Shown in pieces: positions 53,422-62,895 of a DNA stretch of 64,000 nucleotides; position 1 is the first letter of the stretch, and each line of letters begins with the position of its first letter. The notes beneath the pieces are model-generated. The model saw only the letters and a list, made by a program, of their open reading frames with translations, searched no databases and was not told the DNA's origin. The position numbers were made by a program, and so were the translations under genes. Where the stretch lies: NCBI RefSeq assembly GCF_001676875.1, contig NZ_JYKA01000014.1, positions 39,819-103,818 on the forward strand, in the 5' to 3' direction. This DNA comes from Chromobacterium subtsugae (GTDB lineage: Bacteria > Pseudomonadota > Gammaproteobacteria > Burkholderiales > Chromobacteriaceae).

Positions 53422-53767
53422 GGGCTGCATCTGGTCGGCTGCCAGCTTCGAGGGGGCTGGCGGCCACCTTGCATGTATCCATGCAATTTTCGCATGTTTA
53501 ATGCCTTCTGCATGGGTGCTGCTGCATCGCATGGCCTGCTGCCGCCATGATTTTGCTTGGAATTCTTTCCATTCCAGACAAGCCGGGGTATGCTTTCTCT
53601 TCATTGCACATCCGCTAACGTGACGGATTAGCAAGCGCCGTCGGCGGGCCGGGATTTCTCCCCGCGCAGCGGCGTTTCATCATTTTTCCAGCTTTCGCCG
53701 CGATGGCGAATGTTGTGCCAGGCGACGCGGCTGACCGCGCGCCGCGAACTGAATCAAGGAATGCGTT
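53422..53767. other. Intergenic region with CATG-rich palindrome
   Basis: 346 bases without a gene. At 53469-53486 TTGCATG-TATC-CATGCAA is a perfect 7-bp inverted repeat followed by TTTT, and four more GCATG words follow in the next 60 bases. It could be a weak terminator of the pmbA-like gene or a regulator site. The pepD promoter should also lie here; I see no clear hexamers. Confidence 0.45.
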
Positions 53768-55222
53768 GTGACCGATATCGCCCAACTCGAACCCAAAGCC
53801 GTCTGGGAACACTTCCAAACCCTGTGCGACATTCCGCGCCCGTCCAAGCACGAGGAACAGGTGCGCGACTACATGAAAGGCTGGGCGGAGCTGCGCGGCC
53901 TGGAAACCGTCGTCGACAAGGTGGGCAACCTGATCATCCGCAAGCCGGCCACGCCGGGCTATGAAGACCGCGCCGGCGTGGTGCTGCAAGGCCACCTGGA
54001 CATGGTGTGCCAGGCCAATAGCGGCACCGAGCACGACTTCTTCAAAGACCCGATCCGCCCGGTATTGAAAGATGGCTGGCTGATCGCCGAAAACACCACG
54101 CTGGGCGCCGACAACGGCATCGGCGTGGCGCTGGGCATGGCGGTGCTGTCCGGCGACGACGTCGCCCACGGCCCGGTGGAAGTGCTGCTGACGCTGGACG
54201 AAGAGGCCGGCATGGGCGGCGCGCTGGGCCTCGAGACCGGCCTGCTGCAAGGCCAGTACCTGATCAATATCGATACCGAAGAGTGGGGCGAGTTCTACAT
54301 GGGCTGCGCCGGCGGCGTGGATGTCAATGTCAGCCGCGAATACGCGGTTGAGGCCGTGCCGGCCGGCTTCCAGACCGCGAGCCTGACCATCAAAGGCCTG
54401 AAGGGCGGCCACTCCGGCGCCGACATCCACCTGGGCCGCGGCAACGCCAACAAGATCCTGATCCGCCTGCTGCGTGAATTGGAGGCGGAAACCGAACTGC
54501 GCCTGGCCACGCTCAAGGGCGGCACGGCCCGCAACGCGCTGTCGCGCGAGGCCTTCGCGGTGGTGGCCTATCCGGCCGCCGACGCCGCCAAGGTGGCGGC
54601 CAAGCTGGATGCCTTCCAGGCGCTGATGCGTTTCGAACTGGCTGGCGTCGACGAAGGCGTGGCGGTGTTGTCCGAAGCCGCCGCCGCTGCCGGCGTGCTG
54701 GCTCGCGCCGACCAAGCCGCCATTCTGTCCGCGCTGCATGCGGCGCCGCATGGCGTCAAGCGCATGAGCCAGCGCGTGGACGGCGTGGTGGAAACCTCCA
54801 ACAACCTGGGCGTGGTCACCGTGGCCGACGGCAAGGTTTTCGCCAACCTGATGGTGCGCTCCCTGCTGGATTCCGGCACCTGGATGCTGGCGCGCGAAGT
54901 GGAAAGCCTGTTCAAGCTTGCCGCGTTCAAGGTGGAAATGGAAGGCGGCTACCCGGGCTGGGCGCCGAATCCGGGCTCCAAGCTGCTGGCCTTGTTCAAG
55001 GACGTGTTCCGCCAGGAATTCGGCGGCGAAGCCGAGGTGCAGGTGATCCACGCCGGCCTGGAATGCGGCATCCTGGGCGCCAAATACCCGAATCTGGACA
55101 TGGTGTCCTTCGGCCCGAACATCCGCGGCGCGCACGCGCCGGGCGAGCGAGTGGAAGTGGAGTCGGTAGGCAAGGCCTGGCAGTTGCTGCAGGCGGTGCT
55201 GAAAGCCATTCCGGCGCGTTGA
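53768..55222 (+). CDS. pepD: Aminoacyl-histidine dipeptidase (M20 family)
   Basis: 484 residues from a GTG behind AAGGA. M20C metal-binding residues are present: His in GHLDMVCQ (about residue 80), Asp in GADNGIG, the Glu pair in LDEEAGMGG, and the later His in VIHAGLECG. The dimerisation lid lies between, starting ASLTIKGLKGGHSGADIH. It cleaves carnosine-like and other dipeptides in the cytoplasm. It is monocistronic, with a good terminator behind. Confidence 0.95.
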   Translation: MTDIAQLEPKAVWEHFQTLCDIPRPSKHEEQVRDYMKGWAELRGLETVVDKVGNLIIRKPATPGYEDRAGVVLQGHLDMVCQANSGTEHDFFKDPIRPVLKDGWLIAENTTLGADNGIGVALGMAVLSGDDVAHGPVEVLLTLDEEAGMGGALGLETGLLQGQYLINIDTEEWGEFYMGCAGGVDVNVSREYAVEAVPAGFQTASLTIKGLKGGHSGADIHLGRGNANKILIRLLRELEAETELRLATLKGGTARNALSREAFAVVAYPAADAAKVAAKLDAFQALMRFELAGVDEGVAVLSEAAAAAGVLARADQAAILSALHAAPHGVKRMSQRVDGVVETSNNLGVVTVADGKVFANLMVRSLLDSGTWMLAREVESLFKLAAFKVEMEGGYPGWAPNPGSKLLALFKDVFRQEFGGEAEVQVIHAGLECGILGAKYPNLDMVSFGPNIRGAHAPGERVEVESVGKAWQLLQAVLKAIPAR

Positions 55223-55239
55223 TTTCCCGCTTTGTCTGA

Positions 55240-55275
55240 AGAGCGGCCTGACTGAAAAGTCCGGCCGCTTTTTCA
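55240..55275 (+). terminator. Terminator of pepD
   Basis: AGCGGCC and GGCCGCT, extended by an inner stem, with a GAAA loop and then TTTTTC. It starts 18 bases after the stop. Confidence 0.88.
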
Positions 55276-55328
55276 TGGGCGCGCGGCGCGGGCGGCGATG
55301 GTGTCGGTTTCGCCGGGCCGGCGCGGCG

Positions 55329-55910
55329 TCAGTCGGCTTGCTTGCCGGCGCCGCGCGGACCCTGGCCGGAGAAATGGCGGCCGAAGCCTATGATCACCAG
55401 CGCGCTGGTGAAGATGATCTGCAAGTCGGCGAGCAGCCGCACCGGCCAGTAGGTGGGGTACATGTCGCCATAGCCGACGGTGGCGGCGGTGGCGATGGAC
55501 AGGTGGAAGCAATCGAGGAACAGCAAGGCGGCGTGGCCGTAGAAGCCGGGCAGGAAGCCGCCCTGGCCGTCGTACAGCGCCGTCATGCCGTGGAAGGCGC
55601 TGCCGCCGGTCAGCAGCAGCGCGAACAGGTAGTACACCACGGCGAATTGCAGCACCAGGCCGACGTAAAGGCCGATCAGGTCGCCCAATTGGCGTTGGCG
55701 CGGCCGCCGCAGGATGTGCCGCACGGTGCGCCACAGCGGCCAGAAGAACACCGCCCAGGCCAGCCATTGCTCGCCCTGGCGCGGCAGCAGCGCATGCAGG
55801 CCCGCGCCGTGCCACAGCAGAGTGAGCAGAGCGGCGCAGGCCAGAGACAGCGCCGTTTCGGCATGCAATTGCAGCCGGGTTTCCAGGCTGGGAAGCGGCA
55901 GAGACGCCAT
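55329..55910 (-). CDS. Potassium channel-like membrane protein
   Basis: 193 residues from the ATG at 55910, overlapping the dxs stop (TGATG). Four hydrophobic segments are visible: about 22-40, 48-60, 72-95 and, after the pore loop, 165-182. The pore loop has the potassium selectivity filter TVGYGD (about residue 150). It is larger than two-helix channels and lacks a cytoplasmic RCK domain. It would let potassium pass the inner membrane. Coupling to dxs is unusual. Confidence 0.85.
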   Translation of the reverse strand: MASLPLPSLETRLQLHAETALSLACAALLTLLWHGAGLHALLPRQGEQWLAWAVFFWPLWRTVRHILRRPRQRQLGDLIGLYVGLVLQFAVVYYLFALLLTGGSAFHGMTALYDGQGGFLPGFYGHAALLFLDCFHLSIATAATVGYGDMYPTYWPVRLLADLQIIFTSALVIIGFGRHFSGQGPRGAGKQAD

Positions 55911-57760
55911 CAGCCGGCCAGACGCTGGCGGATGCTGGCCTCGATGCCGGCGGCGTCCAGGCCGCATTTGGACAGCAGCAGCGCCGGGTCGCCGTGCTCG
56001 ACATAGTCGTCGGGCAGGCCCAGCTGCAGCACCGGCGTGCTCAGCCACATTTCCTGCATCGCTTCCAGGCAAGCGGAGCCGGCGCCGCCCATCACCACGT
56101 TTTCCTCCACGGTGACGATCAGCTCGTGGCTTTCTGCCAGCGTGCGCACCAGCTCCATGTCCAGCGGCTTGACGAAGCGCATGTCGGCGACGGTGGCGTC
56201 CAGCGCTTCGGCGGCGGCGAGGGCGGGGCGCACCATGCTGCCGAAGGCCAGGATGGCGATCTTGCCGCCCTGGCGGCGAACCACGCCCTTGCCGACCGGC
56301 AGCGCTGCCATCTGCTGCTGGATTTCCACGCCGGGGCCGGTGCCGCGCGGGTAGCGGACGGCAGTCGGGCTGTCCAGCTGGAAGGCGGTGTACAACAGCT
56401 GGCGGCACTCGTTTTCGTCCGACGGCGCGATCACCGTCATATTGGGGATGCAGCGCAGGAAGCTGAGGTCGAAGGCGCCGGCATGGGTGGGGCCGTCGGC
56501 GCCGACCAGGCCGGCGCGGTCCAGCGCGAACATCACCGGCAGGTTCTGCAGCGCCACGTCGTGGATCAACTGGTCGTAGCCGCGCTGCAGGAAGGTGGAG
56601 TAGATCGCCACCACCGGCTTCAGGCCGTCGCAGGCCATGCCGCCGGCGAAAGTCACCGCGTGCTGCTCGGCGATGGCCACGTCGTAGTAGCGGTCCGGGT
56701 GCTCTTTCTCGAAGCGCACCATGCCGGAGCCCTCGCGCATCGCCGGGGTGATGCCGACCAGGCGCTTGTCCAGCTTGGCCATGTCGCACAGCCAGTCGCC
56801 GAACACCTGGGTGTATTGCGGTTTGCCGCCGCCGCTCTTGGCGCCGGCGAGGCCGTTGGCAGGGTCGAACTTGGTGACGCCGTGGTATTTGACCGGGTCA
56901 TTCTCGGCCAGCTTGTAGCCCTGGCCTTTCTTGGTGACGATGTGCAGGAACTGCGGGCCTTTCAGGCTCTTGATGTTCTTCAGCGTGTCCACCAGCACGT
57001 CCACATCATGGCCATCGATCGGTCCGATGTAGTTGAAGCCGAATTCCTCGAACAGCGTGCCCGGGGTGAAGAAGCCCTTGACGTGCTCTTCCACCTTGCT
57101 GGCGATTTCCTTCAAAGGCGGGGCGATGCCCAGCACCTTGCTGGAGCCTTCGCGCATCGCCGCGTAGAAGCGGCCGGACATCAGCTTGGCCAGGTAGTTG
57201 TTCAGCGCGCCGACATTGGGCGAGATCGACATGTCGTTGTCGTTGAGGATCACCAGCAGGTCGGTGTCCATCGCGCCGGCGTTGTTCAGCGCCTCGAAGG
57301 CCTGGCCGGCGGTCATCGCGCCGTCGCCGATGATGGCCACGCTCTTGCGCTCCACGCCCAGCGTCTTGGCCGCCACCGCCATGCCCAGCGCGGCGCCGAT
57401 CGAGGTGGACGAATGGCCGACGCCGAAGGTGTCGTATTCGGATTCTTCGCGCTTGGGGAAGCCGGCCAGGCCGCCGTACTGGCGCATGCTGCCCATCTGC
57501 TCGCGGCGGCCGGTCAGGATCTTGTGCGGGTAGGTCTGGTGGCCGACGTCCCAGACCAGGCGATCGTGCGGCGTGTCGAACACGTAATGCAGGGCGACGG
57601 TCAGCTCGATGCTGCCCAGATTGGACGCGAAGTGGCCGCCGGTCTTGCTGACCGTTTCCACCAGGAATTCGCGCAGTTCGCGCGCCAGCTGCGGCAGCTG
57701 GTTGCGGGACAGCTGCCGCAGGTCGGCGGGGCTGTTGATGTTTTCTAGCAGCGGATACAT
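55910..57760 (-). CDS. dxs: 1-deoxy-D-xylulose-5-phosphate synthase
   Basis: 616 residues, normal length. The thiamine-diphosphate motif [16 protein letters not shown]...LNDNDMSI (about 150-185) and the transketolase-like His in [12 protein letters not shown] are complete. It condenses pyruvate with glyceraldehyde 3-phosphate, the first step of the MEP isoprenoid pathway. It follows ispA after 72 bases in the xseB-ispA-dxs operon, which is the usual order in Gram-negative bacteria. Confidence 0.97.
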   Translation of the reverse strand: MYPLLENINSPADLRQLSRNQLPQLARELREFLVETVSKTGGHFASNLGSIELTVALHYVFDTPHDRLVWDVGHQTYPHKILTGRREQMGSMRQYGGLAGFPKREESEYDTFGVGHSSTSIGAALGMAVAAKTLGVERKSVAIIGDGAMTAGQAFEALNNAGAMDTDLLVILNDNDMSISPNVGALNNYLAKLMSGRFYAAMREGSSKVLGIAPPLKEIASKVEEHVKGFFTPGTLFEEFGFNYIGPIDGHDVDVLVDTLKNIKSLKGPQFLHIVTKKGQGYKLAENDPVKYHGVTKFDPANGLAGAKSGGGKPQYTQVFGDWLCDMAKLDKRLVGITPAMREGSGMVRFEKEHPDRYYDVAIAEQHAVTFAGGMACDGLKPVVAIYSTFLQRGYDQLIHDVALQNLPVMFALDRAGLVGADGPTHAGAFDLSFLRCIPNMTVIAPSDENECRQLLYTAFQLDSPTAVRYPRGTGPGVEIQQQMAALPVGKGVVRRQGGKIAILAFGSMVRPALAAAEALDATVADMRFVKPLDMELVRTLAESHELIVTVEENVVMGGAGSACLEAMQEMWLSTPVLQLGLPDDYVEHGDPALLLSKCGLDAAGIEASIRQRLAG

Positions 57761-57832
57761 TGTTTGGTCTGCAGTGGTATGGCTCGCCGGGCGGTGGGCC
57801 GCCCTGGTTCGATTGCTGGCTTTACGAGCGGT

Positions 57833-58729
57833 TCAAAACGAGCGGGCGACGATGTAGTCGGCCAGTTGTCTCAGGCGGTCGGCGCGCGGGCCGAAGCCCT
57901 GCAGCGCGGCGAAGGCCTGGTCGTGCAAATCCTTAGCCATGCGCTTGGCCTCGGCAAGGCCCAGCAGGCTGACGTAGGTGGGCTTGTCATGGGCGGCGTC
58001 CTTGCCGGCGGTCTTGCCCAGCGTGGCGGTGTCGGCCTCGCAATCCAGAATATCGTCCACCACCTGGAAGGCCAGGCCGACGCGCTTGGCGAACACGTCC
58101 AGCGCTTCTTTATCCGCGGCGGACAGTTCACTGCCTGCCATCGCGCCCATCAGCACCGAAGCGCGGATCAGCGCGCCGGTTTTCAGCATGTGCATGAATT
58201 CCAGCTCCGGCGGCGTCAGCGGCTGGCCGACGCTGGCCAGGTCTATCGCCTGGCCGCCCGCCATGCCGGCATGGCCGGAGGCGTGCGCCAGCGTGCGCGC
58301 CATTTCCAATTGGCTGGCCGGGGCGATGCCCGGCAGCGGCTGCGAAATCAGCTCGAAGGCGCGGGTTTGCAGCGCGTCGCCCACTAGCAGCGCCGTGGCT
58401 TCGTCGTAGGCCACGTGACAGGTGGGCTTGCCGCGGCGCAGCACATCGTCGTCCATGCAGGGCATGTCGTCGTGCACCAGCGAATAGGCGTGGATCATTT
58501 CCAGCGCCGCGCCGACGCGGGCCAGGTTTTCCGGCTTGGCGTCCACCAGCTCGCCGGCGGCGAAGGCCAGCAGCGGGCGCACCCGCTTGCCGCCTTCCAG
58601 CGTGGCGTAGCGCATCGCCTGGTGCAGGCGCTGCGGCGCGGCATCGGCGGCGGGCAGCAGGCGTTCCAGCGCGGTTTCCATTTGCTGCTGGATGGCGGTC
58701 ATCCAGCCGATGAAGGTTTCATTGGCCAT
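57833..58729 (-). CDS. ispA: Farnesyl diphosphate synthase
   Basis: 298 residues. The first Asp-rich motif DDMPCMDDD lies near residue 85 and the second (QVVDDILD) near 225; GGKRVRP marks the diphosphate site. It adds two isopentenyl units to dimethylallyl diphosphate for ubiquinone and undecaprenyl carrier synthesis. It overlaps the xseB 3' end by 11 bases, so translation is coupled. Confidence 0.96.
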   Translation of the reverse strand: MANETFIGWMTAIQQQMETALERLLPAADAAPQRLHQAMRYATLEGGKRVRPLLAFAAGELVDAKPENLARVGAALEMIHAYSLVHDDMPCMDDDVLRRGKPTCHVAYDEATALLVGDALQTRAFELISQPLPGIAPASQLEMARTLAHASGHAGMAGGQAIDLASVGQPLTPPELEFMHMLKTGALIRASVLMGAMAGSELSAADKEALDVFAKRVGLAFQVVDDILDCEADTATLGKTAGKDAAHDKPTYVSLLGLAEAKRMAKDLHDQAFAALQGFGPRADRLRQLADYIVARSF

Positions 58730-58952
58730 TGGGCAGATCCAGCGCCTTCAGTTCGTTGTTTTCCAGGATTTTCAGCTGCTGTTCCGCGTCGGCGAGCTTG
58801 GCCTGGCAGAACTTGATCAATTCGGTGCCTTGCTTGTAGGAGGCAAGGGCTGTTTCCAGCGGCAGATCGCCGCTGTCCATCGCCTGGATGATGTCCTCCA
58901 GCTGGGCCAGCGCGCTCTCGAAGCTGGCCGGCGCTTTGGCGGCTTTTGCCAT
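58719..58952 (-). CDS. xseB: Exonuclease VII small subunit
   Basis: 77 residues, the family size, with FESALAQLEDIIQAMDSGDLPLETALASYKQG (seen in parts), the helical hairpin typical of XseB. It binds the coiled-coil of XseA to form exonuclease VII, which degrades single-stranded DNA. It is the first gene of the operon with ispA and dxs. Confidence 0.95.
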   Translation of the reverse strand: MAKAAKAPASFESALAQLEDIIQAMDSGDLPLETALASYKQGTELIKFCQAKLADAEQQLKILENNELKALDLPNGQ

Positions 58953-59103
58953 GGCGGTATTCCTCGTGCGTGTCAGGCCGACATTCTAGTCCAATTCCAC
59001 GGCAAAACGACAGTGCCGCTGTCAGATGTTTGTCATGTGGCCGATTCCGGCGCCGCGGCGATTGGTGTAGGGTTGGACGTTTGCCCATCGCGCGAGGTTT
59101 TTC

Positions 59104-59940
59104 ATGTCAGACATCCAGCCTTCCATCTTGATCACCGGTTGCTCCAGCGGCATCGGCTACCACAGCGCGAAAGTGCTGAGCCAGCGCGGCTGGCGGGTGT
59201 TCGCCAGCTGCCGCCGTCCAGAGGACGCGATGCGTCTGCGAGAGGAGGGACTGGAGTGCCTGCAGCTGGATGTGGACGACCCCGCGTCCATCCAGGCGGC
59301 GCTGGCCGAGGTGCTGGAACGAAGCGGCGGTCGGCTGGACGCGCTGTTCAACAATGCCGGCTTCGGCCAGCCGGGCGCGGTGGAGGACATTTCGCGCCAG
59401 GCGATGCGCGAGCAGTTCGAGACCAATCTGTTCGGCCCGTGGGAGCTGACCAACGCGGTGCTGAAAGTCATGCGCGCCCAGGGCTACGGCCGCATCGTGT
59501 TCAACAGCTCCATCCTGGGCTTCGCCGCGATGCGCTGGCGCGGCGCCTACAACGCCAGCAAATTCGCGATGGAGGGTCTGTGCGACACGCTGCGCCATGA
59601 GCTGCACGGCACCGACATCCATGTCTCGCTGGTGGAGCCGGGGCCGATAGAGAGCCGTTTCCGCCCCAACGCCTTGGCGCGTTTCTTGAAGAATGTCGAT
59701 ATCGACGCCAGCGTGCACCGCGACAACTACCAGAAACAGTTGGAAAGGCTGAAAAAGGAGGGGCACGCCGCGCCATTCACGCTGCCGGCCACCGCGGTGG
59801 CCGAGGCGGTGTGGCGGGCGATTTCCTGCCGCCGGCCCAAGGCCCGTTATCCGGTGACTTTTCCCACCAAACTCTACTGGCTATTGCGCCGCTGGCTGCC
59901 GCAGCGCTGGTACGACCATGCCTGCCGCAGCGCCACTTGA
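59104..59940 (+). CDS. Short-chain dehydrogenase/reductase
   Basis: 278 residues. The cofactor loop is TGCSSGIG (near residue 11), then NNAGFG, the catalytic Ser in NSSILG and YNASK (about 150). The longer C-terminus with two arginine-rich segments ending RRWLPQRW resembles membrane-associated SDRs acting on lipids or sterol-like substrates. It stands alone between the xseB operon and the transporter genes. Substrate unknown. Confidence 0.9.
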   Translation: MSDIQPSILITGCSSGIGYHSAKVLSQRGWRVFASCRRPEDAMRLREEGLECLQLDVDDPASIQAALAEVLERSGGRLDALFNNAGFGQPGAVEDISRQAMREQFETNLFGPWELTNAVLKVMRAQGYGRIVFNSSILGFAAMRWRGAYNASKFAMEGLCDTLRHELHGTDIHVSLVEPGPIESRFRPNALARFLKNVDIDASVHRDNYQKQLERLKKEGHAAPFTLPATAVAEAVWRAISCRRPKARYPVTFPTKLYWLLRRWLPQRWYDHACRSAT

Positions 59941-60123
59941 TGGACATGCTTTTGGCATTTGAATTTTGTTGATGCCATCTTGATAATTTTTTGTTGATTT
60001 ACCTGGCATGTTGGCTTTACATTCATTCGCGCTGCTCATGGCTGCTTCGGCACAGCCCTCTGGGCGGCGACAAGAAGATGGGGGCTGATCACGGCTCCTG
60101 CGCTACGAAGGAGATAAAACAAT

Positions 60124-61917
60124 ATGAAGCACCTGAAATGGCTGCCCATGCTGCTGATGGGCGTGGCACTCATGCCTCATGCCCAGGCGGCCGATCCCGG
60201 CAAAGTGCTCAGGGTGGCGTTTTCCGCGCCAGAGACCGGATTCGACTTGGTCAAAGTGCACGATGTTTATTCCATGGCGGTTGGCGAGAACATCTTTGAC
60301 GGCCTGCTGACCTATGACTACCTGGCCCGGCCGTTGAAAGTGGTGCCCAATACCGCCAGCGCGATGCCTGAGGTGTCGCCAGATGGCAAAGTCTTTACAT
60401 TCAAGGTGAAACCCGGCATTTATTTTGCGGATGATCCGGCGTTCAAGGGCAAGAAGCGGGAGTTGACCGCGGCGGACTACGCCTACACTTTCAAGCGTTT
60501 CGCCGATCCGCTGAACAACGCTCCCAGCGGCGCGTCCTATATGGATTTCATCGCCGGCCTGGAAGAGGCATCCAAAAAAGCCGCTAAAACCGGCAAGTTC
60601 GATTACGACACGCCGATTTCCGGCCTGCAGGTGCTGGACCGCTACACGCTGCGCATCGTATTGAAAAAGCCGAATTTCGGATTCCTGTACACCATCGCCG
60701 CCAAGGATTCCGGCGCGGTGGCGCGCGAAGTGATCGAGACCTATAGCAAAGACACCCTTTCCCATCCGGTCGGCACCGGTCCGTTCATGCTGAAAGAGTG
60801 GAAGCCGGGCAACCGCATTGTGCTGGTGGCCAATCCGGGCTATCGCAAGACGGTGTTCGACGGCTCGCCGGGCAGCGAGCCGGGCGACGCGGAAATCTAC
60901 CGGTCGCTCAAGGGCAAGACCTTGCCGCAAGTGGGCCGGGTGGAAATCCGCATCATCGAGGAAGACCAGCCGCGCTGGCTGTCTTTCATGAACAAGCAAC
61001 TGGACTGGATCAACGTGCCTAAGTCGGCGATGAAGTCCGCGTTGAACATCAATCCGGCCGACCCTTACGACACCACCCTGCGGCCGGTGCTCGCCAAGCG
61101 CAGCATCCGGCTTAGCCATACGCTCGGCTTGGATGTCACTTACGCCTATTTCAATCTGAAAGATCCGGTCATCGGCGGTTACGGCAAGGATAAAGTCGCA
61201 TTGCGCCGCGCCATCGCCATGGCCTATCCGTTGCAGAAGGAAGTGATTCCTCTGTTATACGGCAATCAGGCCATTCCGCTTCAGGGGCTGGTGCCTGTCG
61301 GCATGGTCGGTTTTGATCCGCATTTCCAGGGACAGGTGCCTTACGACCCGGCTACCGCCAACGCCTTGCTTGACGAGTTCGGTTACAAGATCGGGCCGGA
61401 TGGCTATCGCACCCTGCCGAATGGCAAGCCGCTGGTCATAGAGCAGGGCACTCAGTCCTCCGCGACCGACAAGCAGTTCAATGAGATCTGGCAGAAGGCT
61501 TTTGACAGCATCAAGGTGAGAGTGCGCTTCAAAACCGCCAAGTGGAATGAGAACCTGAAGGCGGCTTACGCCTACAAGCTGCAGATGTGGAGCCTGGGCG
61601 GGTCGGCCTCGACGCCGGACGGCGACGATTTCGTCTCCAGCTTTTCCTCGCGCTTGATCGGCCAGGGCAATCTGGCGGGCTATCAGGTGGCGGCTTACGA
61701 CAAGGCCTACGACGCATCGCAGATACTGCCGGACGGAGCGGAACGTCAGGCCTTGTACAGCAAGATGAACCGCCTGGTCGCGGCGCAGCAGCCCTATGTG
61801 CTGGGCGTCACCCGCTTTTACAACGAATTGACCCAGGGTTACGTCAGCGGTTTCAAGCGCCACCCCATTTCCACTTTCGGCGGTTTCTGGCGTTATGTGG
61901 ACGTCGCGCCGCACTGA
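60124..61917 (+). CDS. ABC transporter solute-binding protein, family 5 (peptide type)
   Basis: 597 residues with signal peptide (to about MPHAQAA) and strong GAAGGAGA 8 bases ahead of the ATG. SBP family 5 signs are the LPEVSPDGKVFTFKVKPGIYF-like stretch (MPEVSPDGKVFTFK here), HPVGTGPFMLKEWKPGNRI and a C-terminal lobe. The protein is slightly longer than DppA/OppA. It captures peptides or similar solutes in the periplasm for the two permeases that follow at 61,939 and 62,896. Specificity cannot be told. Confidence 0.92.
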   Translation: MKHLKWLPMLLMGVALMPHAQAADPGKVLRVAFSAPETGFDLVKVHDVYSMAVGENIFDGLLTYDYLARPLKVVPNTASAMPEVSPDGKVFTFKVKPGIYFADDPAFKGKKRELTAADYAYTFKRFADPLNNAPSGASYMDFIAGLEEASKKAAKTGKFDYDTPISGLQVLDRYTLRIVLKKPNFGFLYTIAAKDSGAVAREVIETYSKDTLSHPVGTGPFMLKEWKPGNRIVLVANPGYRKTVFDGSPGSEPGDAEIYRSLKGKTLPQVGRVEIRIIEEDQPRWLSFMNKQLDWINVPKSAMKSALNINPADPYDTTLRPVLAKRSIRLSHTLGLDVTYAYFNLKDPVIGGYGKDKVALRRAIAMAYPLQKEVIPLLYGNQAIPLQGLVPVGMVGFDPHFQGQVPYDPATANALLDEFGYKIGPDGYRTLPNGKPLVIEQGTQSSATDKQFNEIWQKAFDSIKVRVRFKTAKWNENLKAAYAYKLQMWSLGGSASTPDGDDFVSSFSSRLIGQGNLAGYQVAAYDKAYDASQILPDGAERQALYSKMNRLVAAQQPYVLGVTRFYNELTQGYVSGFKRHPISTFGGFWRYVDVAPH

Positions 61918-61938
61918 TCGCCTGAGCGAGGGAAAATC

Positions 61939-62880
61939 ATGATTGCATATGTCATTCGCCGTCTCTGGCAGATGATCCCCACCATGCTGGGCGTCATGCT
62001 GCTGGTGTTCGTGCTGTTCAACTGGGTGGGCGGAGATCCCACCTATATTCTGGAAGGCAAGCGCCTTACGCCGGAAATGATGGCCAACTTCCGCGCCCAG
62101 ATGGGCCTGGACAAGAGCCTGCCCGAGCAATTCCTGCTGTTCGCCAAGCAAGTGCTGACCTATGACTTCGGCAACTCGTGGGCCACTCAGCATTCGGTGG
62201 CGCATACGCTGGCCAGCCGGGTGGGCCCTTCGTTGCTGCTGGCCGGCAGCTTGCTGGTGCTGGAGCTGTTCACTGCGCTGCCCATCGCCGTGGCGGTGGC
62301 TTATTTCCGCGGCGGCCTGACCGATCGTCTAGTCACGCTGATCTGCACGGTGGCGATGTCGATCAGCTCCCTGGTCTACATCATCGTCGGCCAATACCAG
62401 CTTGGCTTCGCGCTGGATTGGTTCCCGGTGATGGGCTGGGACGACGACAGCATCGTCGCCAATCTGTTCGTCTATCTGCCTTTGCCGTTGTTGCTGGGCC
62501 TGCTGGTGTCGCTGGCTCCCAGCGTGCGCTTCTACCGCAGCTTCATCGTCGAGGAGCTGAACCACGATTATGTGCGCACCGCGCGCGCCAAGGGTTTGTC
62601 CGAACCCAAGGTGCTGTTCAAGCACGTGCTGCGCAACGCGCTGATCCCGGTGGTGACCAACATCACCATGTCGCTGCCCTTCCTGATGCTGGGCTCGATG
62701 CTGCTGGAGCGCTTCTTCGGCATTCCAGGCATGGGCAACGAGCTGCTCAACGCGGTGGACAAGAGCGACTTCCCGGTGATCAAGGCGATCACCATCACCA
62801 TCGCCGCAGCCGCCATGGCGTTCAACCTGCTGGCCGACATCCTCTACAAGTGGATCGACCCGCGCGTTCAGTTGAAGTGA
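61939..62880 (+). CDS. ABC transporter permease (DppB/OppB type)
   Basis: 313 residues with about six membrane helices. The start IRRLWQMIPTMLGVMLLVFVLFNWVGGDP is typical of OppB-like permeases, and the EAA coupling loop is present in TARAKGLSEPKVLFKHVLRNALIPV. It forms the inner-membrane channel with the next gene product. It lies 21 bases after the binding-protein gene. Confidence 0.95.
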   Translation: MIAYVIRRLWQMIPTMLGVMLLVFVLFNWVGGDPTYILEGKRLTPEMMANFRAQMGLDKSLPEQFLLFAKQVLTYDFGNSWATQHSVAHTLASRVGPSLLLAGSLLVLELFTALPIAVAVAYFRGGLTDRLVTLICTVAMSISSLVYIIVGQYQLGFALDWFPVMGWDDDSIVANLFVYLPLPLLLGLLVSLAPSVRFYRSFIVEELNHDYVRTARAKGLSEPKVLFKHVLRNALIPVVTNITMSLPFLMLGSMLLERFFGIPGMGNELLNAVDKSDFPVIKAITITIAAAAMAFNLLADILYKWIDPRVQLK

Positions 62881-62895
62881 GCGGGGGAGAGATAA

